A stretch of 64,000 nucleotides of DNA, taken from positions 149,060,501-149,124,500 of the forward strand of contig JASDFA010000016.1 in the NCBI GenBank assembly GCA_035772735.1, given 5' to 3'. The stretch is from Datura wrightii. Taxonomy: Eukaryota; Streptophyta; Magnoliopsida; Solanales; Solanaceae. This document shows, piece by piece, positions 11,844 through 21,753 of this stretch. The notes beneath the pieces were generated by a model. It was not told the DNA's origin, did no database searches, and saw only the letters and a program-made list of their open reading frames with translations. The translations under genes were made by a program, and so were the position numbers. Positions within the stretch are counted from its first letter, which is position 1; every line of letters begins with the position of its first letter.

Positions 11844-13268
11844 TGATCTTGGGCAGATTGATATGCCCAAGTGATACTCAAACGTATCATTTTCGCCTTG
11901 TTTATTGTGCAATGTGTATACATTTTCATGTAATTGGTAATAAAATGTGAATATATACTAACCAACATGATTAGCATTGTTTTGTAGGTAAAACATGATT
12001 TTTAGGAGCTAAAATGCATGTTGGAACAATATCGGAGTTGGACTTGGATGCGAGCACGGAAAAGACATTGGAATGCACAATGTAAAGGGGCTCCGCGATG
12101 GAGCCGTGCCATGCTACCATCGTGGAGGCACACTGCATGGAGGATGAATTAATTTGGCAATTTCCAGTGAAGCCTAGCGACAGCTCCATGGCACGGAGGC
12201 AAGCCTCCGCGTTGCATGCCGTGCCACGTTGAGGCTATATTCCCGGACCCTGGATTTCCAGTGAGGGTCCACGTCCACGTCGTGTCACGGAGGCAGTGCT
12301 CCACGTTGGCCTCTGTGACACGTTGCTTGTTATTCCAGGAAAAATTCCCACTAGTATAAATAGAACACTTAGGCTTATTTTTAAGAAATTCAGACTTGGT
12401 GGAGCAAGGACGTAGCTTACAGGCAGTTGAGGGACGAAAAAGCTAAGGGTTTTTCTCTCTTTCTTTCTTCTTTCAATCAATTGTTTGTATGATTAACACT
12501 TGTTTTAGGATGATTAATCCACAAATGAGTGGCTAATTCTCTTCCTTGCTGAGGTTGTGAACATTTGTGATGAATTTTGATTATTAATTTTATGGTTTTC
12601 TTCTTCTTCTTCTATGTTGTTCTATTAATTCTTGTTTCTACTGTATTAGTGTGTGACCGACATTAATGTACATCTAAAAAGTCCAATTTCACTCGAGAGA
12701 GCAAGAAATTGGAAAGTTGTGAATTAATAGGGTATTGTTCTTAGCTTGATTTGGGAAAATTGGGTTTTGATGTGCTTTCCTGATAGAAATATACTTGAAA
12801 GCCGTATTAGTCAATTTAGGAATCGGAATTGTATTGCTAGGTCATAAATTGCATTTGATCACAGAAATGTAGACGAATGGTTTATGATTCTAAAGTGAGA
12901 TTAAATACGAGAGTTTTAATCTCTAGGCTAATGTTCTTGGCTAGCAACAGGAAGAGAAGATTAACCAAATTATGATTGTAATCAAGTTCATTACTTGTTC
13001 TTAACCTTGGCATGCTCATATCCATAGTTTCAATTCACAGTAAATAGTTGTTAATAGTTTTAGTATATAATTTATAAACAAAAATTATTTAACTTTTGGT
13101 TACGTTGTTGTCAGCATAATTAGAAGTAAGCTAGAATATAGTATACTCAAGCAATTTTACTTATCCAGAGTCTCCTTGGTTCGATACTTGGCTTACTTAG
13201 CCACTTTATTACTTGTTTGACCACGTGCACTTGCGTGTCAGTTTTAACCTATACCAAACCACCGGACA
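11844..13268 (+). repeat. N1 5' LTR
   Basis: A 1425-bp LTR beginning TGATCTTGGGCA and ending ACCGGACA. It contains a TATA box, three GC-rich inverted repeats upstream of it (12091-12130, 12186-12230, 12281-12322), and an AT-rich R/U5 part without ORFs. Its partner is at 20324-21748. Many differences between the two copies are CG against TG or CA, as expected from methylcytosine decay. Confidence 0.94.
12281..12362 (+). promoter_or_regulatory. N1 LTR promoter: inverted repeat plus TATA box
   Basis: The arms CGTGTCACGGAGGC (12281-12294) and GCCTCTGTGACACG (12309-12322) form a 14-bp inverted repeat with one mismatch. A TATAAATA box follows at 12355-12362, 33 bases downstream of the second arm. 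This arrangement recurs in the R1, N2, N3 and F LTRs. Transcription would start about 30 bases past the TATA box. Confidence 0.65.
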
Positions 13269-13274
13269 AATTTT

Positions 13275-13292
13275 TGGCGCCGTTGCCGGGGA
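13275..13292 (+). other. N1 primer-binding site (tRNA-Asp)
   Basis: TGGCGCCGTTGCCGGGGA is an exact complement of the last 18 bases of plant tRNA-Asp including CCA. It lies six bases after the LTR end. 13293-13409 is leader with no ORF. Confidence 0.95.
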
Positions 13293-13409
13293 GACTAGGC
13301 AATTGGTGAAATTGTGTTAAGTGTAAATTTACTGTATTTTTGTTTTATTTTCTTAAGTGTTGACAACTTGGTCTTAGCCTGTATTTTGCAGACTTGATTT
13401 CTGTGAACA

Positions 13410-15803
13410 CTGGCAAAGGACAAAGAGCTGGTGGAATCTTATACAGAGCCTGAACGTGAATTTCATAGTAAACGCAGAGGAGCTCTACAAAAGAAGCTGC
13501 AGTTGCTCAGATAGTCTATAATGGAGCAACAAAATCCACCGGTTGTGAGGGCAGTGTTAGTGCCCGACGAAGCAGCAGCAAGGCTGGTTCGCGAGGTGGC
13601 AATCCCACATGCCAACAATGTACATTCAAGCATCCGCAAACCAGAGCCTGGAGGGAGATTTGAATTAAAGCAGAACATGGTGCAACTATTGCACACAAGA
13701 GGGCAATTTACCGGTCTCCCTCATGAAGACCCACAACAACATCTCCAGAATTTTTTGGAGATAAGTGACACTTATATACCCGCTGGAGTGTCACCTGATT
13801 ATGTTCGGCTCACCCTATTTCCGTTTTCCTTACTTGGTGAAGCCAAGAGGTGGTTAAAAGCTGAACCACCAAATTCTATATCAACGTGGGATGATCTTGC
13901 ACGAAAGTTTTTGATAAGATTTTTTCCCTCTGGTAAAACAGCCAGACTTAGAAGTCAAATTCTAAGTTTCAAACAGAGGGAGGGAGAAAATTTGTATAAA
14001 GCCTGGGAAAGATTTAAATCCATGTTTCGGGACTGCCCTCATCATCATCAGTCCAATGAGGTGTTGGTACACACATTTATTGAGGGTTTGGAACCCCATA
14101 CTAAAATTTTGTTAGACTCAGCAGCTGGAGGGCAAGCGCTGGAAAAGACTTATGAGGAGTTGTACCCCTTGCTCAACCGGATTTCACAGGGCAATCCAGA
14201 ATGGAATGCAGATTCATCACGAGGTGGAGCAAGGAAAGCAGCAGGAGTGCTTGAAGTGGATGGATTTACAGCTATCGCTGCATAGATAGCTGCCTTGCAG
14301 AATCAGTTAAACAACCACTTCAGCAATATGAACTTGAACCAGCCTTCAGCTTCAGTCAATGCGGTCCAGCAAATGTGGTGTAAAGTGTGTGGAAGCAGTG
14401 AGCACTCAGCTGAGTGTTGTGGAGCAAACCCAGATTCGGTTAACTTTGTGGGCAATGCACAAAGAAATTAGCAGCAGTTTGGTAGTGGCTACAACTCAAA
14501 TTGGAGGAACCATCCAAATTTTTCGTGGGGTAGCAACAACCAACAAGGCCAAAGTTCGGGTCAGGGTATGCAGAGAAATCAAGGAGGGCAACAGAACTAC
14601 CAATCCCAATTCAGAAATCACAATGCCCCTCCTCCACCACCATCACCGAGCATTGAGGAGATGTTCAAGACCATGATCGCTATTCAGGCGCAATTGCAGG
14701 CTGACTATGTTAAATTGGCAGCCGAAGTGAAGAATAATCAATTAGCGACCAAGGCTCTTGAGTATCAATTTGGGCAATTTGCTAGTGCCCAAAACACAAG
14801 GCCCAGAGGAGGACTGCCTAGCGACACGGATCCTAATCCGAAGCAGGAAAATGCAGTGACCACGAGGAGTGGTTTGCAGTTGAAGGAGGTGGAACCGGAA
14901 AGACCGCCTCAAAAGTCAGGAGCAGCAGATGTTGAGGGAGAGAAACTTGCGGATAAGGGGAAGACCAAAGAAGCTGAATCAGAAAGGCCTCCACCCCCGT
15001 TCCCTCAATGACTCAAGAAACACAAGGAGGAGGCGTGTTTCAAGAAATTTATGGAGGTGCTTAAACAGGTACATGTTAATTTACCTCTTGTTGATGTCTT
15101 GCAGGGAGTGCCAAACTATGCCAAATATATTAAAGACATCGTGGCCAATCAAAGTCGTTTGACTGAGTATGCCACAGTAGCTTTGACGGAGGAATGCACT
15201 TGCCGGATCCAAAATAGACTGCCCACGAAGCTGAAAGACCCTGGAAGTTTTACTATCCAGCTTACTATCGGGCAGAGTATCCGAGCTCGTGGATTATGTG
15301 ATTTGGGGGCGAGCATAAATCTGATGCCATCTTCGGTATTCAGAAAGTTAGGTCTAGGGAGTCCTAGAACTACAACCGTAATCTTGCAGTTAGCAGACAG
15401 ATCCTTAGCTAGGCCGGATGGCATTGTTGAGGATGTGCTTGTGAAAGTGGGCTCCCTCATTTTTCCGGTTGATTTTATTGTTCTGGATTTTGAACCAGAC
15501 GCTGAAGTCCCATTTATTTTGGGACGACCCTTCTTGGCAACCGGAAAAGCATTAATCGACGTGGCTGCGGGTCAACTTACAATGCGAGCACATGACAAGG
15601 TAGAAGTGTTCGATGTGTACAAAGCACCCAATCTCCCGATTGTAAATGAAGAACTCTCGGTGATCAATGTAATTGATCATGGGAATGCTAAGCATATGAG
15701 TGATTCCCGAGAGTTGATGGGAAGACCACCAGATAAAGGTGAGCACTACTGGGGGGAGGACAATGATCGTGAAAAATCGTCCACCACCCTAGTGGATAAT
15801 TGA
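13410..15803 (+). pseudogene. N1 gag-protease polyprotein, one frame with four stops
   Basis: A single frame of 797 codons. Homology to the other copies starts at a CTG codon (13410), three bases after a TGA and with A at -3 and G at +4; the first ATG in frame is 13521. The gag domain (YVRLTLFPFSLLGEAKRW) is near residues 130-260, a CCHC knuckle (CKVCGSSEHSAECC) is at about residue 324, and a Pro/Gln-rich spacer follows. The protease has CDLGAS near residue 630 and FILGRPFLATG near 700. Stops: TAG 13512 and 14283 (CAG in relatives), TAG 14469, and TGA 15009 (CGA in relatives). Otherwise it is intact and ends at the family stop TGA 15801-15803. Confidence is for the identity. Confidence 0.9.
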
Positions 15804-15843
15804 GCATAAAGGACGTCGAGCCGCGACGGTAAACCAGGCGCTG

Positions 15844-15861
15844 CACGGGAGGCAACCCGTG
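15844..15861 (+). ncRNA. Conserved RNA hairpin after the gag-protease stop (N1)
   Basis: CACGGGAGGCAACCCGTG forms a 6-bp stem closed by an AGGCAA loop, 41 bases after the stop. The same block, with its preceding CCAGGCGCTG, recurs in N2 (perfect stem) and N3 (stem decayed). The function is unknown; it is listed as ncRNA because it looks like an RNA structure, not a separate gene. Confidence 0.5.
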
Positions 15862-16454
15862 AAAAATATTTTTTCTTTTGTTTAGTAAAGTGTAAATAGT
15901 TTTTATTTTAATTTTTCTTTTTCTTGATTTGGTACAAATTTTTCGTTTTAGTTAGTATTTTTCATTTTAGTTAGGGAAATCTATTAATCTAACCAATTTT
16001 GTTTAGTAAGGTGATTTTCAGGTCAAACGGAGAGAAATGTGCATGGAATCGGGAAGGAAAAGGCAAGGTATGAAAAAATGAATAAAATGAAGAGACAGTG
16101 CACTGGGGCGTTGGCTCCGTGTCACGGAGGAAGGGCACCGCGTTACCCTCCGTGACACGTTGAGGTTAAATCTGGATTTTTTAAGAAATTCCAGAGAGCC
16201 ATCGTGTTAGCTCCGTGTCACGGAGGAGGGGCTCCGCGTTACCCTCTGTGACACGTTGACCTATATTTTGTGACGGGTCACACCGGGTTGCCGGGTGACC
16301 CGCGTATTTTTCTTCATTTTAAACCCCGAAAACCCCCTTTTCCCCTTATTTTCTCTCTTCTCCGCGACCAAACACCCATATTTCCCTCCCCAACCAACGT
16401 GCCACGCTACTAAGCAAACAATTTGTCAAGTTTCTTCGGTTATTCAACTTAAAG
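15862..16454 (+). promoter_or_regulatory. N1 ORF2 upstream region and first exon
   Basis: No ORF. After an AT-rich stretch come two tandem inverted repeats: arms 16118-16130 / 16147-16159 (13 bp, perfect) and 16214-16226 / 16243-16255 (one mismatch), each with a 16-base spacer. A third repeat, CGGGTCAC ... GTGACCCG, is at 16274-16302. Then follow TTTTAAACCCC and a strongly pyrimidine-rich leader (16325-16400), as in plant 5' UTRs. The order is the same in N2 and N3. I infer an internal promoter and noncoding exon 1 of ORF2; the alternative is a leader spliced from the LTR transcript. Confidence 0.5.
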
Positions 16455-17159
16455 GTATGTTTTCCTCTACTCTCTCAAGTTTTTTTGCGATTTTAGTCGA
16501 ATTTGAGCATGGGAGGTGAGATAAATCACCCTAATTAGCAATTTAGCATGAAATTGAATTATTCTTTGATTGATAAATGTTCGGAATGTTGTAATTAGCG
16601 TTTGAACTTGTCGATTGCGTGAATGATTCGAATTTGATTGTAAAATTGATTTCTAGGGCTGGGGTTGTTAAAATTGAATTGGGTAACTTGGTAGATTGGT
16701 GAATTATATGTCGGGGTGTGTTTGTGAATTGAGATAAGTCGTTGTAAATATTGTTTGAAGGTAATAGGCAACGAATTCTCTGTTTTTGGGAAAATGTAAA
16801 AATTGTTCAAATTGGTTTGGTTATTTGGATTCGTATGTATATAGAATTTGTGTCGTTGTTTTTGTTTGTTGTTTTTGTTGCTAAGTGCGATGGTTGAATT
16901 GCTAGCGATGGTAGGATTGGGATTAGCTGTATGAAGTCTGAGTAGTACGCTAAAAGTTATACTATCGAAATTTTTTTGTGAACGCACTAAGCATAAATTG
17001 TATAGTTGTTTGTGTTTGGGTTGTAAATAAAGTAATCCTTGCCGTAGTATCGTAAAAGTAGCTAAGGACTAAGTGTGGGGTAAACTTAGTTTAACCCGAC
17101 CTTAGCCAAAGTTAACATGTATTTAGCTTGACATTGTGCTTGTTTATTTATGTTGACAG
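16455..17159 (+). other. Probable 5' UTR intron of ORF2 (N1)
   Basis: A 705-bp T-rich stretch with no coding signal. It begins AAAG|GTATGT and ends TTGACAG| five bases before the ORF2 ATG. The donor is also present in N2 and N3 and the acceptor in N2. It contains AAGTGTGGGGTAA (17071-17083), which resembles the polypurine tract. Confidence 0.55.
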
Positions 17160-17164
17160 GTACA

Positions 17165-18385
17165 ATGGCGAGTAGGCAGGATAAGGGTAAAGGTGCATCT
17201 ACTTCAGGCACCGGGAGAAAACGAATGAGATTGGGCACAGCAGTCCCAGCTGCACCAGTTGTTCCGCGCAGCCAACGCCGCCAATACGGAACGAGGTGGG
17301 TAACCGATGAAGGGAAGAAGTGGTACGCTAAACATAAGGAGAATAAGTACTTCCCTGAGGAGCATATTGCACGGGAACCACTAGCACAGGAGTTCCCCCG
17401 TATTGTGCAGAGAATCGAGGCAGCTGGGCTCAGCTTCATATTTCAGGAGCCCAAGGAGTGCAACCTACATTTAGTCCGGGAGTTCTATGCAAATTGGAAC
17501 CCGACCATCAGAAGCCACACAATAAAAATCAGAGGGCAGATTGTCACTCTGGAACCCCAGAAATTAAATGCCATCATTGGAGCGCGGGACACAGACGCCC
17601 ACGTTCTCCGCCAGCTGAACATCACCCCACCATGTGCCGATATTAGACGCACTTTGTGTGGGGCTCGATCCACAGCCCGATGGAGCAGACATAAGGAGAG
17701 GGGTTACCACCAGACTCTGCCGTATTCTCAAATGAACAGGGAGGCAAGAATTTGGCTAAAAAAAGTTTGTTCGTGCCTGATCCCGGGGGTGCACATGACG
17801 GATGTGACCCGGGACCGTGTGTGCCTGGTGTATGCCCTGATGAAAGGGCTAGATATTAATGTTGGGGCTATCATCATATCCACCATGAAGAGAGCCCGAC
17901 TACACCAGGGCCACAGGTATGGGTTCGGCGGACTTATCACCACCTTCCTCCAGGGCCTCGACGTCGAGGAAGAGGCTTTGGACTACATCCCACAGTTGGA
18001 GCGGAGGGCCCTTGATGTGACCAAAACCAAGGCCCCCGACACCACACACGGGCCAGTGCTGACACTGGGCGAGCGACATGCTCGCGACGATCAGTACATG
18101 GCTTGGATGTTTGGTATGCAAATGCTTCAGCTCCGGATTGGTGGGAGACCAGCTACGGAGAATGAATTATGGTAGCTGGAGCTGGATTACCCATTTGGTG
18201 AGAACGCCAAAGCTTTGTGCCGAGTGGGGCCAGCCTTCGTTGAGCCCACTGACGATGATGTCCCCACGGACGAGAAGACACGTCAGGAGGACTCCGATGT
18301 GGAGTCTGATGACGACGATGGAGGTGACTCGGACATGGGTGATGAGGCAGCAACACCGGATGAAGAAGTCGAATATTTCGACTAA
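17165..18385 (+). pseudogene. N1 ORF2: plant transposon-protein-like ORF, one internal stop
   Basis: 406 codons from ATG 17165 (MASRQDKGKG) to TAA 18383-18385, with one TAG at 18173-18175 where N2 and N3 have CAG. Residues 1-40 are Ser/Lys/Arg-rich with a possible nuclear signal (GRKRMRLG). The middle carries HLVREFYANWNP (near residue 105) and VTLEPQKLNAIIGARDTD, which I associate with the Pfam 'putative plant transposon protein' domain (from memory, not searched). The last 45 residues are very acidic (EDSDVESDDDDGG). No RT, integrase, transposase triad or membrane segment is visible. Its job is unknown; conservation in three element copies suggests it serves the element. Confidence 0.75.
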
Positions 18386-20285
18386 TCAGGGAGTTCCACC
18401 ACCCGAAATTTTTGTGATTTTTAATTTTTGTGAACACTGGGGACAGTGTTTGATTTAAGTGTGGGGTGGGAAGTAGTTAGGTGCTGGGGGCTGCGCTGAT
18501 TTGCTCTATGTTCTTCTTTTGTTTTGTATGTATGTTTATGTTTCCCTGTGGTTGTGAGTGCAAACTGGTTTGTATCTGTATAGCTACATATTTTTGTGGT
18601 AATTGATGTGTGTTGTGAAATGTTGTGGTTGCCAGCTGGTACAAATTTTGTAAATTTTGTAAATATTTTTTTTTCTTTCTTTATCGAAATGATCGATATT
18701 TTTGCAAAAATTTTGCAAAACTATTTTTTACATATTAAAATATTTTGTAAAATATTTTTCCATCGAAATGATCGATGTTTTGCAAAAAATTTTCGATTTT
18801 TATTTTTTGGGTTTCTCGGAGTTTGTTTTCGGTTCTTTTACCGAGAATAGTCCTATTGAACCGATGTCATAGTTAGTGACCGTTCCCTATGATGGATGGA
18901 TGACGACCGTCTTAAGGGAAATGTAGTCGGTAGGAGTAGTGATTTTAATTTGTTTTCAGTTTTTTTCTTTGGTGGATTACATCACGGAACCTGTAGTTAC
19001 TATATGGTTGTGAAATTTTGGTTGCGTGTTGTAACTGATATTCAAAATGTAAAAGTGATTCGTTTGAAAGCATGCAATTTTGTAAATATGTTGAGATACC
19101 TAGGCGGTAGAATTCGATTCGGTGTGATTGAGGCTTAATTTTTAAATTCATGTAATTGGCTAATTAAAGAGTCTGTGAATGCATCTTGAATCGAGCATGT
19201 GCATGAAGTGTGAAGTGAGGTATTGTTATTCCATGCTATTGTGAAGTGTCTAGAACTTTCCTGGTGTGTGTACAAAACGAAATGAAGGAGGTGTAGTGTT
19301 GGAAAGGATGTAGGCATTTCTTTGTTTTAACCGAGAGTTTCTATTATTTTTTTTCTTGTCATACACTACCTTTTTATGTGATTCTATACCCTACTCAGCC
19401 CGTTGAGCCTTTAGCCTATCATTTCTTTCTTTTGTCCAAAAATGTATAAACTAAGCTTTATTCTATCTTTTCATTAGCCGTAAAGTCTATACAAAACTCT
19501 TAAGCGCTTAAGAAAAAAAAAAATTTCGCAAAGTGTCAAAGAGTGAGAATGGTGAAAAGAAAAAGAAAAGCAGAGTGAGGAAAGAAAAGAAGAGGTTGAA
19601 GAGGCACTTGGTATAATGAAATGATAATGAAGGTGCATGAAAACCCTTTGTTGTTGTGTCAAGTGTGTTTGATGAAATGGGCCATACGAAAGTAAACCAG
19701 CATGAATGGGATGATGAAAAAGTAAAGAGAGAAACAATGTTCATGAGTTTAGGGGAATGTGTTGAAAAGGCGCTTAAGGATGCTAGTGACTATTATTGGC
19801 TAATCCAATATATACTAGTTCCATAGCTTCCATTACAACCCATTAAAGTCCTACTTGATCTTACATTGCATTTCCTTATATTAGTAGAGTAATACACTAA
19901 GGGTAAGCCTATGGGTCATGACATGATGCATGTGAATTCTTTTGGGAGAGAGAGTGAAATTAATTTCTACATGCCCCTACTTGAATGTTTGTGTGTTGCA
20001 TGAACATAAAGGGGAAGATTCTTTTGAGTTGCGAGGGCACATGCTTGATGAAAGATAGATTTTCGTGTCGGATATCTTGATTAGCTAATTTGCATGAGTT
20101 TGCCGATATCGAGAGTCGATTCTTGAAGTCTAGGAAGTCTTGATGTATTAAAGGTCATTGCATTGTTAAGACCATGCATGTTTTCTTGATGATTTTCAAT
20201 ATTGAAAGATCGGTATGACCGTAGCATAAATTGTCGCACCATAGTGGCAAAGGTTGGGATGTAATTTGCATGAATTGTGTATTTG
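18386..20285 (+). other. N1 noncoding region between ORF2 and polypurine tract
   Basis: 1.9 kb without a supported gene, T-rich at the start and AT-rich throughout. It is homologous to 26133-27920 (N2) and 37029-38775 (N3). It contains GATTTAAGTGTGGGGT at 18452-18467, an exact 16-base copy of the sequence at the polypurine tract (20305-20320). This is probably the ORF2 3' UTR plus the element 3' untranslated region. Confidence 0.7.
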
Positions 20286-20323
20286 TTGTTCGAGGACGAA
20301 CAAGGATTTAAGTGTGGGGTAAG
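20286..20323 (+). promoter_or_regulatory. N1 polypurine tract with palindrome
   Basis: The palindrome TTGTTCGAGGACGAACAA (20286-20303) is followed by GATTTAAGTGTGGGGTAAG, which abuts the 3' LTR. It is the likely plus-strand primer site. The same layout is found in T2. Confidence 0.7.
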
Positions 20324-21748
20324 TGATCTTGGGCAGATTGATATGCCCAAGTGATACTCAAATGTATCATTTTCGCCGTGTTTATTATGCAATGTGTATA
20401 CATTTTCATGTAATTGGTAATAAAATGTGAATTTATACTAACCAACATGATTAGCATTGATTTGTAGGTAAAACATGATTTTTAGGAGCTAAAATGCATG
20501 TTGGAACAATATCGGAGTTGGACTTGGATGCGAGCACGGAAAAGACATTGGAATGCACAATGTAAAGGGGCTCCGCGATGGAGCCGTGCCACGCTACCAT
20601 TGCGGAGGCACACTGCATGGAGGATTAATTAATTTGGCAATTTCCAGTGAAGCCTCGCGACAGCTCCGTGGCACGGAGGCAAGCCTCCGCGTTGCATGCC
20701 GTGCCACGTTGAGGCTATATTCCCGGACCCTGGATTTCCAGTGAGGGTCCGCGTCCACGTCGTATCACGGAGGCAGTGCTCCGCGTTGGCCTCCGTGACA
20801 CATTACTTGTTATTCCGGGAAAAATTCCCACTAGTATAAATAGAACACTTAGGCTTATTTTTAAGAAATTCAGACTTGGTGGAGCAAGGACGTGGGTTAC
20901 AGGCAGTTGAGGGATGAAAAAGCTAAGGGTTTTTCTCTCTTTCTTTCTTCTTTCAATCAATTGTTTGTATGATTAACACTTATTTTAGGATGATTAATCC
21001 ACAAATGAGTGGCTAATTCTCTTCCTTGCTGAGGTTGTGAACATTTGTGATGAATTTTGATTATTAATTTTATGTTTTTATTCTTCTTCTTCTATGTTGT
21101 TCTATTAATTCTTGTTTCTACTGCATTAGTGTGTGGCCGACATTAATGTACATCTAAAAAGTCCAATTTCACTCGAGAGAGCAAGAAATTGGAAAGTTGT
21201 GAATTAATAGGGTATTGTTCTTAGCTTGATTTGGGAAAATTGGGTTTTGATGTGCTTTCCTGATAGAAATATACTTGAAAGCCGTATTAGTCAATTTAGG
21301 AACCGGAATTGTATTGCTATGTCATAAATTGCATTTGATCAGAGAAATGTAGACGAATGGTTTATGATTCTAAAGTGAGATTAAATACGAGAGTTTTAAT
21401 CTCTAGGCTAATGTTCTTGGCTAGCAATTGGAAGAGAAGATTAACCAAATTATTATTGTAATCAAGTTCATTACTTGTTCTTAACCTTGGCATGCTCATA
21501 TCCATAGTTTCAATTCACAGTAAATAGTTGTTAATAGTTTTAGTATATAATTTATAAACAAAAATTATTTAACTTTTGGTTACGTTGTTGTCAGCATAAT
21601 TAGAAGTAAGCTAGAATATAGTATACTCAAGCAATTTTACTTATCTAGAGTCTCCTTGGTTCGATACTTGGCTTACTTAGCCACTTTATTACTTGTTTGA
21701 CCACGTGCACTTGCGTGTCGGTTTTAACCTATACAAAACCACCGAACA
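20324..21748 (+). repeat. N1 3' LTR
   Basis: 1425 bp, the same length as the 5' LTR, with about 36 substitutions and no indels by eye. TATA box at 20835-20842; inverted repeat 20761-20802. It ends ACCGAACA and is followed by GTGAC. Confidence 0.94.
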
Positions 21749-21753
21749 GTGAC
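21749..21753. repeat. Target-site duplication GTGAC, right copy (N1)
   Basis: Identical to 11839-11843. Confidence 0.95.

Larger units (their letters stand above)
11844..21748 (+). mobile_element. N1: complete non-autonomous Athila-like element with gag-protease and ORF2
   Basis: A complete 9905-bp element with two LTRs of 1425 bp each, a perfect tRNA-Asp primer site, gag-protease, a conserved hairpin, an upstream region and intron for ORF2, ORF2, a polypurine tract and a perfect 5-bp target duplication. No RT, RNase H or integrase motif occurs anywhere inside, so it needs those activities from another element. I count about 36 substitutions and no gaps between its LTRs (about 97.5% identity), so the insertion is fairly young. 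It lies in the gag of T1. Confidence 0.93.

Noticed and set aside
16595..16987. Minus-strand ORF of 130 codons in N1
   Set aside because: It lies inside the probable intron, is very Asn/Ile/Thr-rich as expected for AT-rich noncoding DNA, and is not conserved in N2.
17165..18385. ORF2 as the transposase of a DNA transposon
   Set aside because: The protein-family name suggests this, but no DDE motif or terminal inverted repeats flank ORF2. It always sits at the same place between LTRs in three copies.
17165..18385. ORF2 as an envelope-like gene of an Athila element
   Set aside because: The position fits, but no signal peptide or hydrophobic segment is visible and the C-terminus is strongly acidic.
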